64,000 nucleotides of DNA from CAYZJB01 sp964478735 (GCA_964478735.1 CAYZJB010000003.1:30006-94005); one strand, 5' to 3'; numbered from the stretch's first letter, positions 26,094-36,024 are shown. Program-made: numbers and translations. The notes: generated by a model from the letters alone, not told the origin.

Positions 26094-26180
26094 GGAGAGG
26101 TGTCCGAGTGGTTGAAGGAGCTGGTCTCGAAAATCAGTATACCTGCAAAGGTATCGAGGGTTCGAATCCCTCTCTCTCCG
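26094..26180 (+). tRNA. tRNA-Ser (anticodon CGA)
   Basis: An 87-base class II tRNA. Acceptor GGAGAGG pairs with TCTCTCC (last pair G-T), discriminator G. The anticodon stem CTGGT/ATCAG encloses CTCGAAA, giving CGA. A long variable arm (TATACC-TGCAAA-GGTAT) is present and the T arm is GAGGG-TTCGAAT-CCCTC. CCA is not encoded. Confidence 0.95.
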
Positions 26181-26270
26181 CACCAAAGGTTCATCGGCTT
26201 GTTGTATTTAGGTCAATGATTGATCCTGCCCGGAACAAGCCAGCCACATAACAGGTGATTGAAGACCGTC

Positions 26271-28424
26271 ATGGCGAGTGAAATGACTCGGTTCGGCCGG
26301 TTTCGCGTTGCCGGAATCCTGGGCAAAGGGGCCATGGGCATCGTGTATAAGGCGATCGACGAAGTGATTGACCGGACCGTGGCCATTAAGACATTGAGTC
26401 TGGGCGACGGACTGAACGACTCTCAGAGAGAGGAATTCAAACACCGGTTCACGATGGAGGCCCAGTTCGCCGGCAAGCTATCCCATCCCAATATTGTCAC
26501 CGTATACGACGTCGGTACCGAAGGGGAGACGTCGTATATCGCCATGGAATACGTGGAAGGTCAGACCCTCGAGCAGATCATCGCTACGACACCCGTCGAC
26601 TGGGAATCGCTGCAGTCGATCGAAATGATGATGGAGATCATGTTGCAGGTATGCGAAGGGCTGCATTTCGCGCATCAGCATGGAGTTACGCATCGAGACA
26701 TTAAACCCGCAAATATTATCGTGTCGAAATCGGGGCATGCCAAAATCATGGATTTCGGTATTGCCAAAATCAACTCATCGACCGGAACGGCCATCGGAAC
26801 GATTTTAGGAACGCCCGGTTACATGGCGCCCGAGCAGATTGCAGGCAAATCGGCAGAGCAGCGAAGCGACATTTTTTCGCTCGGGGCGGTTTTTTACGAG
26901 TGCATTACGGGAAAACGTGCGTTCAACGGGAATTCGATCACGGAAGTGATGTACAAGGTGATGAACGAAAATCCAACGCCCGTACAGGTATTGAATCCGC
27001 TGATTCCACCGGTATTCGATAACATCCTGACGCGTGCATTACGGCGAAATCCCGAAGAGCGCTATCGTTCCGTCGATCTGATCGGCAAGGATATCCGAAA
27101 GATCAAACAAACCATGCTGCTCTCGCGGACCATCCATGTCGACGGCGATCAACTCATTCCGAAGCCTAAACTTCCCTTTCTGCAATCGTTGACGCCAAAA
27201 GATTATCAGCAGCTGACGATGGGATTGGGAATTTACAGTATCCTTGCGACGATACTTTTATTGTTCAGCTGGGCGGGAGGCGACATCGGGCGTTCCCGCA
27301 TCGCAGAGTCGTTGTCGGCAACAAGGCCGGCGTCACTGATATTGAAACTGAACGTTCCCGACGCAACGGTCACTATCGATGACAAACCCGTGCGAACCGT
27401 CAACGGCGAAATCAAGCTGAACACCGTCGATGTAGGTGAACATAAATTGGTCGCACAACGGGAAGGGTACCAACCATTCGAAACGGCGTTGATTTTCGGC
27501 GCCGGAGAAGTTAAAGAATTTACCGCCAATATGCGCCTGCTCCCCGTCGAGATCCCCGAAGGCGTCGATACGTCTTACATCACGTTGCTCAGTGATCCCC
27601 CCATGTCGAGGGTGGAAACGAGCGCGGGGCGCTTTATCGGATACACGCCCATCGAGGAGTTCATGTTTCCCTCCGGAAAATACACGCTGTTGATTTCCAA
27701 ACCCGATCACGTGACCCTGAAGCGCGATCTATCGCTCTACCGTAATCGCACCGGTACGATGTCGGTCAAATTGGACAAACTAAAGGGATTTATTTCGCTG
27801 GAAAATGTCAAGCCGGAGAGCGCCTATCTCCTGGTCAATGGGAAACGTTTTTGGCGATACACGAAGCAAAACGTTTACCGGGTCGACGTCGGTGAGCAGC
27901 AGTTGACGATCCGCGCGGACGGCTACGCCGACCTTGAAAAATCGGTCACCGTGACGTTCGACTCCACGATTACTTTCTCCGACACCCTCCCTGCAACGTA
28001 TGGCGCGTTGAAAATCGAATCGAATCCATCCGGCGCAAAAATCTTTCTCGGTGAAGAGTCGGATATTCGCGGAACGGCTCCGGTCGTGATTACTGGTTTG
28101 ATCGCCAATGTGCACCAGATCAAGGCCGAGTTTGACCGGCAAATCGTTCGAAAAACCGTTCGGGTTAAAAAGGACGACACAACATCGGTCCGTATCCTGT
28201 CCTCCAATCCGAACGGGTTTCTCGATCTGACGACCGTGCCCGATGGAGCTGAGGTATTTATCAATACCGTTAAACGTCCCGGCCTTAAGACGCCCGGCTC
28301 AATTGAACTGAAGCCCGGATTTTACCGGATCCGTCTCGTCCATCCCAAGTTTCGCAAATATTACGAAACGTCCGTCCGCGTACGCGCCGATCAAACGTTC
28401 AAGATCACACACACGTTCGAATAG
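26271..28424 (+). CDS. Transmembrane Ser/Thr protein kinase with about five PEGA-like repeats
   Basis: 717 residues from the ATG at 26271; a TTG at 26259 is possible but its SD-like AGGTG is too close. The kinase domain (about residues 6-275) has GKGAMG, the ATP-binding Lys of VAIK (40), HRDIKPAN (141-148), DFG (161-163) and GTPGYMAPEQ, so it should be active. A single membrane span at about 317-335 is followed by an extracytoplasmic part of about 365 residues. That part comprises about five repeats of 65-70 residues resembling PEGA domains (LNVPDATVTIDD, IESNPSGAKIFLG, TTVPDGAEVFIN). PEGA domains are thought to bind surface ligands. The next gene starts five bases after its stop. The PASTA protein across the tRNA may be a functional partner (inference). 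Confidence 0.92.
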   Translation: MASEMTRFGRFRVAGILGKGAMGIVYKAIDEVIDRTVAIKTLSLGDGLNDSQREEFKHRFTMEAQFAGKLSHPNIVTVYDVGTEGETSYIAMEYVEGQTLEQIIATTPVDWESLQSIEMMMEIMLQVCEGLHFAHQHGVTHRDIKPANIIVSKSGHAKIMDFGIAKINSSTGTAIGTILGTPGYMAPEQIAGKSAEQRSDIFSLGAVFYECITGKRAFNGNSITEVMYKVMNENPTPVQVLNPLIPPVFDNILTRALRRNPEERYRSVDLIGKDIRKIKQTMLLSRTIHVDGDQLIPKPKLPFLQSLTPKDYQQLTMGLGIYSILATILLLFSWAGGDIGRSRIAESLSATRPASLILKLNVPDATVTIDDKPVRTVNGEIKLNTVDVGEHKLVAQREGYQPFETALIFGAGEVKEFTANMRLLPVEIPEGVDTSYITLLSDPPMSRVETSAGRFIGYTPIEEFMFPSGKYTLLISKPDHVTLKRDLSLYRNRTGTMSVKLDKLKGFISLENVKPESAYLLVNGKRFWRYTKQNVYRVDVGEQQLTIRADGYADLEKSVTVTFDSTITFSDTLPATYGALKIESNPSGAKIFLGEESDIRGTAPVVITGLIANVHQIKAEFDRQIVRKTVRVKKDDTTSVRILSSNPNGFLDLTTVPDGAEVFINTVKRPGLKTPGSIELKPGFYRIRLVHPKFRKYYETSVRVRADQTFKITHTFE

Positions 28425-28429
28425 TCTCC

Positions 28430-30580
28430 TTGTCGTCATTTTCAGCAGCGTTTAAACACCGCGTGATTTTTTTCCCCACGTTGATCAACGTGGGTGCGGC
28501 GATCACGCTCGGGCTCCTGCCCTTGAGTCGTGATATCGACTTCGAGTTTGCCCAATTTTACGGGCTCATAAGTTTTTGGACGTCCTGCAGTGTCGCGTGG
28601 GCGTGCGTACGCAGATGGAATTCTCCTGCACTGGCGTGGAAAGTAAATTTCACTTCGGTGGGGAGTGTCTTGGTCGTGACGACGCTATTATTGGTCATCT
28701 GCGGCTGTTCGTTTGAGAGAGGAATAACGTTTTTTGTCTTACTGGTCCTGCCGATGACGCTGTCGGGAACGGGTGTAGGATTGTTCTGTGGACGGGAGCA
28801 TTTTCGATGGCTGTGGTTGACGGGTTGGACCGTTGGCTCTTTAGCGGTCGTGGCGATCGAGTTATGGTTTCGCGTGCCCATTGCCGTTCACAGCGCGATC
28901 TGGGGATATTTTCACGGCCCGCTGTATGATGAAGCCGTGCCGATCACCACTGAACTCGTCGCCATGCAGTTCGGTACAGCCATTTTCGGAGTGACTCTGG
29001 CCGCTCTCAGTTCCCGTCCGTCGAAGATCAGGCATACGGCGGCGATCGCTGTTTTTTTTCTGCCCACGGCGCTTCGTTCCACGATCAACGAAGCTGACGG
29101 ATATTTCGAACTGAAAACAAAACTATCGTCTCACTATCGGAATGGCCCCATTCATATCTATCTGGATCCGCGTCTGGACTCGATGGGAACGGAGCTGCTT
29201 CACTATACGTCGTTTGCGTACGATCGAGTATACACGGATCTCAACGTGAATTCAAAACCCGATGTCGATATTTTCGTGTTCCATGATGCAGAGCAAAAAA
29301 AGAAGATATTTGGCGCCGGAGAGACCCATTTTGCAAAGATTTGGCGAAATGAAATCTTTGTGAACGCTGCGAACGCCCGAGACGTGATTCGGCATGAAAT
29401 CGTCCATATCATCGCATCCCAGGAGGGCTGGCCGATCTGGCGGATCGGGCTCCTTGAGGGACTGGCTGTTGCAGTCGAGTGGAATGAACCGTATTTTACA
29501 CCTCACGAGTGGGCCGGAGCCCTCCTCCGGCTCGGGCGTATTCCTCCGCTCCGGGAATGGTTTACAGGGACGGGGTTCTTTACCTATCACGGAAGGATGA
29601 GTTATATCCTGGGCGGTTCGTTCGTACGCTTTTTGATCGATACGTATGGCGTCGACAAAGTAAAAAAGGTTTATTCCGGTGAAACATTTGAGGATGTCTA
29701 CGGACACTCGATCGATTCCCTCGATCGGCAATGGAGAACGTTTCTCGATCGCGTTCCCATCAGTCAAAACGAGGTAGACTGGGCGGGCATATTGTTACAG
29801 CAGGGTATATTCGGAAAAAAATGTGTACACGCGATTGCCGCGCTTGAATCCGCCGCAGATCATTTTGTCGATGCCGGTGACTGGGAGAGGTCGCAGAATG
29901 CCTATATGAAGGTGCTGTCTTTGGATCCCGATCGGATCGACGTCGCGGTTGCGCTGGCCAGATCATGGCTGATGTCCGGAGAAATCCGGAGTGCAAGGGA
30001 CATCGTCGACAAGTGGCTTGGGAAAGACGTGTATGCAAGTCGTCGGGCGGAGCTGTTGATTCTACGCGGCGACCTGTGGCTGCTGGACGGGGCGTCCGAC
30101 AGCGCGACACTGGCGTGGAAAAAATGCCTGTCGCAGTTCGGGCGTATTCCTTCCGTGTATATCGCATGTCACCTGAGACTTAGCGGCGCGACCAGCCGCA
30201 CTCACTGGCGTGACCTTGAAAAAATCGTGACGGCGAAATCACCGATGGAAAAAGTCGTTGTTCTGGATCGTGTCATGGAAAGATCGCCTGAACTTAAATT
30301 ACCTCGCTACTGGAAAGGGACGATGCTTTTTGCCGCGGGCGATTTTGCCGGAGCGGCCCTTGTGCTTGGCGACTCCGCGGCCGCATTTCGTGATTCTACT
30401 TTTGAATTGCATCGGCGCCTTCTGATTGTGGAATCGCTTTTACGATTGCAGCGGACTGAAGAAGCAACCATTTGGTTGAATGGAACCGCCGGACTTTGTC
30501 GACGGCCGGTCGACGTGAATGCGGTGCGTGAATTACAGGCCTATACGGAATGGTTGAACAGGAGACGGGAATGGGATTAA
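28430..30580 (+). CDS. Polytopic membrane protein with gluzincin (HExxH) and TPR-like domains
   Basis: 716 residues from TTG at 28430; the start is uncertain and GTG codons follow. The first 210 or so residues hold about six hydrophobic spans. Next comes a peptidase MA-like domain with HEIVH at 322-326 and the likely third ligand Glu in LLEGLAVAVEW. The last 250 residues are helical with TPR-like pairs (DWERSQNAYMKVLSLDPDR, VALARSWLMSGEIRSA). It may be a membrane-embedded metallopeptidase whose TPR tail holds partners; no substrate is evident. It lies between the PEGA kinase (five-base gap) and the M23 protein (ten-base overlap), which points to a joint envelope role. Confidence 0.72.
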   Translation: MSSFSAAFKHRVIFFPTLINVGAAITLGLLPLSRDIDFEFAQFYGLISFWTSCSVAWACVRRWNSPALAWKVNFTSVGSVLVVTTLLLVICGCSFERGITFFVLLVLPMTLSGTGVGLFCGREHFRWLWLTGWTVGSLAVVAIELWFRVPIAVHSAIWGYFHGPLYDEAVPITTELVAMQFGTAIFGVTLAALSSRPSKIRHTAAIAVFFLPTALRSTINEADGYFELKTKLSSHYRNGPIHIYLDPRLDSMGTELLHYTSFAYDRVYTDLNVNSKPDVDIFVFHDAEQKKKIFGAGETHFAKIWRNEIFVNAANARDVIRHEIVHIIASQEGWPIWRIGLLEGLAVAVEWNEPYFTPHEWAGALLRLGRIPPLREWFTGTGFFTYHGRMSYILGGSFVRFLIDTYGVDKVKKVYSGETFEDVYGHSIDSLDRQWRTFLDRVPISQNEVDWAGILLQQGIFGKKCVHAIAALESAADHFVDAGDWERSQNAYMKVLSLDPDRIDVAVALARSWLMSGEIRSARDIVDKWLGKDVYASRRAELLILRGDLWLLDGASDSATLAWKKCLSQFGRIPSVYIACHLRLSGATSRTHWRDLEKIVTAKSPMEKVVVLDRVMERSPELKLPRYWKGTMLFAAGDFAGAALVLGDSAAAFRDSTFELHRRLLIVESLLRLQRTEEATIWLNGTAGLCRRPVDVNAVRELQAYTEWLNRRREWD

Positions 30581-33198
30581 GGAATATTTTCTTGGGAATC
30601 GTGACGGTCGCTCTATTGTCTGCGTTTATGTCGACCTCCCGAGACCCCAAGCCGGTGGGAGATGCCGTCGTACACTTCGCCTTTGGGGATTCCGGGGTCG
30701 GTTGGGCGGCCGGTTATATACGGACCGGTGGGATCAAGCGCTATTCGGACGACACGACGACGATCGGACCGGATTCGCTCTATCGGTCAATGATCATGAA
30801 AACGACCGACGGTGGGCGATCATGGAGCCTGCAGACCGTGTTGCAAAGTAGCGATGCGTCCATAGACATTTTAACCCTGTTTGCCCTGTCACGTTCTCAC
30901 GCCTGGATTGTGGCCCACCGTACCGCCAGCGACCGGACCTTTTTACTTCGTACGCGTGATGGAATGACATGGAACGCGATGAATTTTCGTACCGACCTGC
31001 AGCCGAGCCGACTATTCTTTCAGACACCGGATATCGGTTGGATGATTGCGGCCGACGGTTTCGGTTCCGATCGAATCCTGAAGTCGACGGACGGGGGGGT
31101 AAATTGGCATGAAGAGGGCATACCGTTTCACGGCCGTTTTTACGATATCCTGTTTGAAAGAGAGGTGGGGTACATCCTCGCTGCCGTGGACAACGACCCG
31201 ATGCGATTGACGATATTAAAGACAACCGACGGCGGCCGCATTTGGATCGCGGCGACTATGTTTGAAGCCGAATCGGGGGCGGTGATCGAGGGAAGCCGAT
31301 TGCGTATTGAAAAAAGTGGAGGTGTCGTGGCCGAAGTCATCCACCGGCATGAAGACTATGAAGAGTACGGCAACACCGTGATGTATATGTCCACCGATGG
31401 ATTTGTGACGTTCATGGCCCGACGAGCCGCGTACGACAAAGACAGCAAACAAAATGAAAGTCTCCCGACCGACGTCTCGGCTATCGGAGAGGAATGGATC
31501 GCCATCGATGCGGCTCCGACCGATCATTATATCGAAGCGTCAAAAGAATTCGTCACGCTCAATCTGGTAGCCAGTCCGGACCAGGGACGGACATGGACCA
31601 AACGGTCGGAGTTTCACGACGCCGTCTACAATCTGCGATCGTCGAATGACCTGTTGGTTCTGTCGTCGGCCTACGGGGAAATTTTGATCTCAGACAATGG
31701 CGGCCAGTCATGGCATTTTGCAAAAATGGATTTTCGCGGAGTGTATTATTTGCCGCGGACCGTACCGGATGAAACGACGGCGTTCGACGATCTGTTTGCA
31801 TTCGGGGAGGAGAGTGAATTTGACCAGGACTCCATTTATCAAAGCCGATGGGAAAGCGCCGAAGATTCTCTTGCTGCACTATCGTTTGCATCGAATGTCG
31901 ATATATCGAAATACAAGCCGAGGGAAAATGCCGATTTTGCCGTTGGCATCGACTCCATATCCTCGTCGACGATTACATTCCATAGACGCGTTCGATGGGG
32001 GGCGAGAATCGAGCCCTGGGATCTGATCCGAGAGGAAGCAAAAACCGGTGAAATACGCGTCCGCAAGTATAAAACCATCCGATTTGCTGGCAGGGTTCAC
32101 GCTGTCAATGGCCGGCAGGTCAAACGCGTGCTCTGGACGTCCAGTATCAGCGGTGACTTGAGCGATAAAGTCAGCTTTACGACGCATCCGAGACAATTAC
32201 CCCCGGGTACGCATTTTATTTTCTTTAAGGCACAAAACGATCTGGGCCAGTGGTCGGAGCCTATCGTCACCAAGGTGGTCGTGGAAGATTTTCCGAAATA
32301 CCGCTTCCCGTTTAACGGAGAGTGGACGGCCGGTGGTGGTGGCAGTTACTACAACAAGGGTTGGCATATCCGCGGTATTCGGTACGCACTCGATTTAAAC
32401 TATCCCGGCAACGAGGGCGGGGATAGCGACTACGGAATGCCCGTGCGTGCGGCGACGGACGGGATTGTATCGTTCGCAGGATACATCCGAGGCTATGGGC
32501 GGACCGTTCGAATTGATTATGAATATGGAGGGAAAACGTATTCGACGCTGACGTCGCACCTTGCCACGATTTCCGTTCGTGACGGGCAGCAGGTTCGCCA
32601 GGGCCAGGAAATCGGTACGTGCGGTTCCACCGGGCGTTCCAGTGCACCGCACGTGCATTGGGAGTTGCGTGTGGACGGGGTGTGCGTTCCGCCGGAACCG
32701 GTTTTTGAAAACGATTCGACCATCATTCAATCTATCCATAACGGCCAGAGTTTCCGATCCGACAACCGCTTTGACGATCCTACGATTGTCACGGTCGACG
32801 AGCCGGACATTCCAAACACATGGCGTGAATATCGCGGCTACTGGCACAGTTATCGATACGCGGGAGTGAGTGCGAAACAAAAAACGGTAGATGCAACGTG
32901 GAAACCGAAGCTGCCCGTATCGGGTCGATATCGCGTCGAGGTCCACATCCCAAAAAAATTCGCGACGGCCCTGGCGACATACCGCATTCATACCAGAAAC
33001 GGCGTGCATGAATTCAAAGTGAATCAAAACAAATTTACGGATGAATTTGTCGACATCGGGACATACGATTTTGATACGTCGGATGACGTCGTCGTCACCC
33101 TGGACAATGCGACCGGACAGCGTCGGGGGCATATTGCTTTTGATGCCGTACGTTTTATTTTACTGGATCCCGGCACGAAGGTCGGAAACGCCAGGTAG
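30571..33198 (+). CDS. Secreted M23 peptidase with N-terminal BNR-like propeller and C-terminal golvesin/Xly-like domain
   Basis: 875 residues from the ATG at 30571, behind AGGAG at seven bases; the longer frame to 30550 is rejected. An N-terminal signal or anchor segment covers residues 4-22. Residues about 30-400 are Asp-box/photosystem-II-stability-like blades (TTDGGRSW, STDGGVNW, DNGGQSW). About 470-570 look Ig-like. About 585-705 form an M23 (LytM) domain with His599, Asp608 (in HIRGIRYALD) and HVH at 694-696, all expected zinc residues. About 745-870 match the golvesin/xanthan-lyase carbohydrate-binding type (GRYRVEVHIP, IAFDAVRFILL). M23 enzymes cut peptidoglycan cross-bridges. The fusion suggests a large exported cell-wall hydrolase controlled with the kinase. 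Confidence 0.88.
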   Translation: MGLRNIFLGIVTVALLSAFMSTSRDPKPVGDAVVHFAFGDSGVGWAAGYIRTGGIKRYSDDTTTIGPDSLYRSMIMKTTDGGRSWSLQTVLQSSDASIDILTLFALSRSHAWIVAHRTASDRTFLLRTRDGMTWNAMNFRTDLQPSRLFFQTPDIGWMIAADGFGSDRILKSTDGGVNWHEEGIPFHGRFYDILFEREVGYILAAVDNDPMRLTILKTTDGGRIWIAATMFEAESGAVIEGSRLRIEKSGGVVAEVIHRHEDYEEYGNTVMYMSTDGFVTFMARRAAYDKDSKQNESLPTDVSAIGEEWIAIDAAPTDHYIEASKEFVTLNLVASPDQGRTWTKRSEFHDAVYNLRSSNDLLVLSSAYGEILISDNGGQSWHFAKMDFRGVYYLPRTVPDETTAFDDLFAFGEESEFDQDSIYQSRWESAEDSLAALSFASNVDISKYKPRENADFAVGIDSISSSTITFHRRVRWGARIEPWDLIREEAKTGEIRVRKYKTIRFAGRVHAVNGRQVKRVLWTSSISGDLSDKVSFTTHPRQLPPGTHFIFFKAQNDLGQWSEPIVTKVVVEDFPKYRFPFNGEWTAGGGGSYYNKGWHIRGIRYALDLNYPGNEGGDSDYGMPVRAATDGIVSFAGYIRGYGRTVRIDYEYGGKTYSTLTSHLATISVRDGQQVRQGQEIGTCGSTGRSSAPHVHWELRVDGVCVPPEPVFENDSTIIQSIHNGQSFRSDNRFDDPTIVTVDEPDIPNTWREYRGYWHSYRYAGVSAKQKTVDATWKPKLPVSGRYRVEVHIPKKFATALATYRIHTRNGVHEFKVNQNKFTDEFVDIGTYDFDTSDDVVVTLDNATGQRRGHIAFDAVRFILLDPGTKVGNAR

Positions 33199-33210
33199 AA
33201 AGGCCCGCCC

Positions 33211-34932
33211 ATGCGATTCAAACGGAATTTTCTCGGTCTACTCTCCATCGTTCTCATCCCTGCAGCTTCTATCGCCTGGATGGCGGACGCACTGTGGGGA
33301 GACGGTGATTATTATTACGAAGTCAAAAAAGGACTACGGCTTTTCGGCGACATTTATAAGCACGTGACGGAAAAATATGTCGACGAAATCACGCCCCACG
33401 GATTTATCCGGGCGGGAATCGACGGCCTTTTGCAAGACCTGGATCCTTATACGATTTATTATGAAGGCGAAGAGTCCAGCGAACTCGATCTTCTGATGCA
33501 GGGCAAGTACGGTGGAATCGGCATCTCCATCGGCGTTAAGGACGGGTATCTGACGGTCATTTCGACGGCTGATCAATCTCCCGGTCATCGGGCAGGAATT
33601 CTGCCGGGCGATCGGATTTTATCCGTCGACGGATTCACATCCCATGATTTAAATTATCAGGAATTGTCCAACATGGTTCGCGGTGAGCCGGGTACGCTGG
33701 TTCGCCTGACGATCAGCCGTCCCGGACTGGAGCGCGTGCTGGAGTTTGAACTGGTGCGGGAAATGGTCCACGTCGAAAACATTACGTACCACGCGGTCCT
33801 TGAAGACGGCGTCGGGTACATCAAGCTTACCAAGTTTGCGAAAGACGCTGACGTAGAATTTGCCGCCGCGTTAAAAGAGCTGGAACGGCAGGGAATGAAA
33901 TCGCTGGTGATTGACATTCGTGGCAATCCCGGAGGATTACTGGAAGTCGCCATCGATATCGCGAACCATTTTATCCGCCGGGGGGAGACGATCACTTTTA
34001 CACGGGGGCGTACGGCCGAAGCCAACCGCATCTACAAGGCCACGCGCGATCCGGGATATGAAAAACTTCCCGTCGCCGTCCTGGTCGACGAAGGAAGCGC
34101 CAGCGCGTCGGAGATCCTGAGCGGCGCATTGCAAGACCTGGACCGCGCCGTCATTGTCGGCTCTCCGACGTTCGGCAAGGGTTTGGTCCAGACGATCTAT
34201 CCACTGCGAGAACGTAATTCCGTTCTCAAAATCACGACGGCAAAGTATTATACGCCGAGCGGCCGGAGCATCCAAAAGCCGGGATATCGCCAGTCCAAGC
34301 CGCGGCGAGCACAGTCGCGGGACACCGAGAATGACACATTCGGAGACGGAGATCGGACGACAATCGATGACGGGGCAAACCGTGAGGATTCGGCGTCGTT
34401 TCGAACTTTGTCGGGGCGGCGCGTTTTTGCCCACGGGGGAATCCAACCGGACATTGTGGTCAAAGGCAATCCGATTAGCCCGTACTTCGCGGAAATCTTG
34501 CGTCGGGGGATTATTTTCGATTTCGCGACGCATTATGTTGCCCGACATTCCCGCATCGACTCCCTGTTCGAGATGCAGGAACAGGATATGACAGCGCTGC
34601 GAAAACTCGTGGACAGCTCGGATTTTCATTTTATGTCATCCGTCGAGAAATCATTGGACGGTCTCGACAGCCTGAGCCGGCATGCGGGATTTCCGAACGA
34701 ATTTGAACAAAATCTGGAGGAACTGCGCGCCATCGCCGTAGAAGAAAGAAAAAAAGAATTTGAAAAAAATTACGCATTGATCAAGCGGACGGCCGAGCAG
34801 GAAGTCATTTCCCGATTCTATGGAAATCGGGGCCGAATCGCGGCGTCGCTGCGACATGATATCGTACTGGCTTCGGCCGCGAAAGTTCTGTCGGATCAGT
34901 TGCGGTACGACGCCATCCTCGCCGGACGTTAA
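33211..34932 (+). CDS. C-terminal processing (S41) peptidase
   Basis: 573 residues. A signal anchor lies at residues 7-27. A PDZ domain occupies about 95-180 (GGIGISIG, SPGHRAGILPGDRILSVDG). The catalytic region has the serine-containing GSASASEI (about 295-302) and the general base Lys323 in FGKGLVQ, the Ser/Lys dyad of CtpA/Prc proteases. The C-terminal 200 residues are charged and helical, longer than in short CtpB types. Such proteases degrade or process periplasmic proteins, including cell-wall hydrolases, which fits the M23 gene ending 12 bases upstream. Confidence 0.95.
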   Translation: MRFKRNFLGLLSIVLIPAASIAWMADALWGDGDYYYEVKKGLRLFGDIYKHVTEKYVDEITPHGFIRAGIDGLLQDLDPYTIYYEGEESSELDLLMQGKYGGIGISIGVKDGYLTVISTADQSPGHRAGILPGDRILSVDGFTSHDLNYQELSNMVRGEPGTLVRLTISRPGLERVLEFELVREMVHVENITYHAVLEDGVGYIKLTKFAKDADVEFAAALKELERQGMKSLVIDIRGNPGGLLEVAIDIANHFIRRGETITFTRGRTAEANRIYKATRDPGYEKLPVAVLVDEGSASASEILSGALQDLDRAVIVGSPTFGKGLVQTIYPLRERNSVLKITTAKYYTPSGRSIQKPGYRQSKPRRAQSRDTENDTFGDGDRTTIDDGANREDSASFRTLSGRRVFAHGGIQPDIVVKGNPISPYFAEILRRGIIFDFATHYVARHSRIDSLFEMQEQDMTALRKLVDSSDFHFMSSVEKSLDGLDSLSRHAGFPNEFEQNLEELRAIAVEERKKEFEKNYALIKRTAEQEVISRFYGNRGRIAASLRHDIVLASAAKVLSDQLRYDAILAGR

Positions 34933-34933
34933 C

Positions 34934-35764
34934 GTGGAGATGCTCGGACATATTGCAATCGGATTGCTGGCGAGTATGTTCGGCAGCATGGTCGGAATCG
35001 GAGGAGGAATCATCATCGTGCCAGCGCTAACGATCCTGATGCATATCGACATCAAAGAGGCCATCGGGAGCAGCCTGATCTCCATCGTCGCAATGTCTTC
35101 GATGGCATCGGCGACATATGCAAAAAAAGGATGGATTCATTTTCAACTTGGTTATGTTCTCGTTGTTTCGACTCTTTTTGGTTCCATTATCGGCAGCCAC
35201 ATTGCAATCAATGCCCACAGTAATGTTCTGGGACTCATGTTCGGTCTTTTTCTTCTGGTTCCTGCAAGCTTGCTTCTCAAAAAGCCGGCTCGAGTCGAGA
35301 AACCGCCCGTGGATTTGACGGGAGACCCGGTGAACGGAATTCATGGCGAGTTTTGCGAATTTCCAGGTCATCCGCCGATTCCGTTTGTCGTACGACGGAT
35401 CAAAACACAGATTGCTGCACTGACGGCATCCGGCCTGTTTTCCGGTCTGCTCGGAATCGGCGGCGGCTTGCTGAATGTGCCAGTCATTCATCAAATCGGC
35501 GGTGTCCCTTTTAAAATGGCGGCCGCAACCAGCACGTTGATGATGGGGTTGACCTCTCTGATGGCCGTTATCGTTTTTTTGGGCTCGGGCAGTGTCAATC
35601 CGTCGTTGAGTTCCGACATCGTCATCGGAGCGCTGCTGGGAGCGTATCTCGGGCCGAAAATCGCATCGCGCGTTCCGGCAACGCGGTTGGTCCAGCTGCT
35701 CGTTGTACTTATGATCGCCAGCTCCATTCGAATGATCTATCGGGCGTGGGCGGAAGGATTATGA
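34934..35764 (+). CDS. TauE/SafE-family permease
   Basis: 276 residues from the GTG at 34934, one base after the S41 stop; ATG at 34940 is an alternative. About eight membrane spans fall in two halves. Each half has the family's glycine motif: GSMVGIGGGIIIVPAL at the N-terminus and LLGIGGGLLNVPVI in the second half. A soluble loop of about 45 residues (around 125-165) separates the halves. TauE/SafE proteins export sulfite, sulfoacetate or related anions; the substrate cannot be told. It is followed by a small membrane protein with a four-base overlap. Confidence 0.88.
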   Translation: MEMLGHIAIGLLASMFGSMVGIGGGIIIVPALTILMHIDIKEAIGSSLISIVAMSSMASATYAKKGWIHFQLGYVLVVSTLFGSIIGSHIAINAHSNVLGLMFGLFLLVPASLLLKKPARVEKPPVDLTGDPVNGIHGEFCEFPGHPPIPFVVRRIKTQIAALTASGLFSGLLGIGGGLLNVPVIHQIGGVPFKMAAATSTLMMGLTSLMAVIVFLGSGSVNPSLSSDIVIGALLGAYLGPKIASRVPATRLVQLLVVLMIASSIRMIYRAWAEGL

Positions 35765-36024
35765 ATGTAACTTTTGTTCGTGCGATGCGTTCGCTGTTGC
35801 TCGGCAGCGTCGCGGTCCTGATCGTTTCGGCATTCGTACCATCGATCGGTGTCGTACGATGGATCGGACTAGGGGCAATATTTATCAGCCCTATTTTAGG
35901 TAGTTTGAATCGTTCCGTTGAATTTATTCGCAATCGTCAGTGGAGCATGATGGCGGTTCTCCTGACGATCTGGATTACGTTCGGCGTTGTCGCGTACCTC
36001 TCATTGAAAAAGGACCCGGTATGA
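35761..36024 (+). CDS. Small three-span membrane protein, possibly DUF1634
   Basis: 87 residues from the ATG at 35761, preceded by GGAAGG and overlapping the permease stop by four bases. Three hydrophobic spans follow one another (about residues 9-28, 34-50, 60-80), with NRSVEFIRNRQW between the second and third. DUF1634 proteins are of similar size and topology and are commonly encoded directly after TauE/SafE permeases, so an accessory subunit is a reasonable inference; the family match is by eye. Confidence 0.6.
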   Translation: MNVTFVRAMRSLLLGSVAVLIVSAFVPSIGVVRWIGLGAIFISPILGSLNRSVEFIRNRQWSMMAVLLTIWITFGVVAYLSLKKDPV

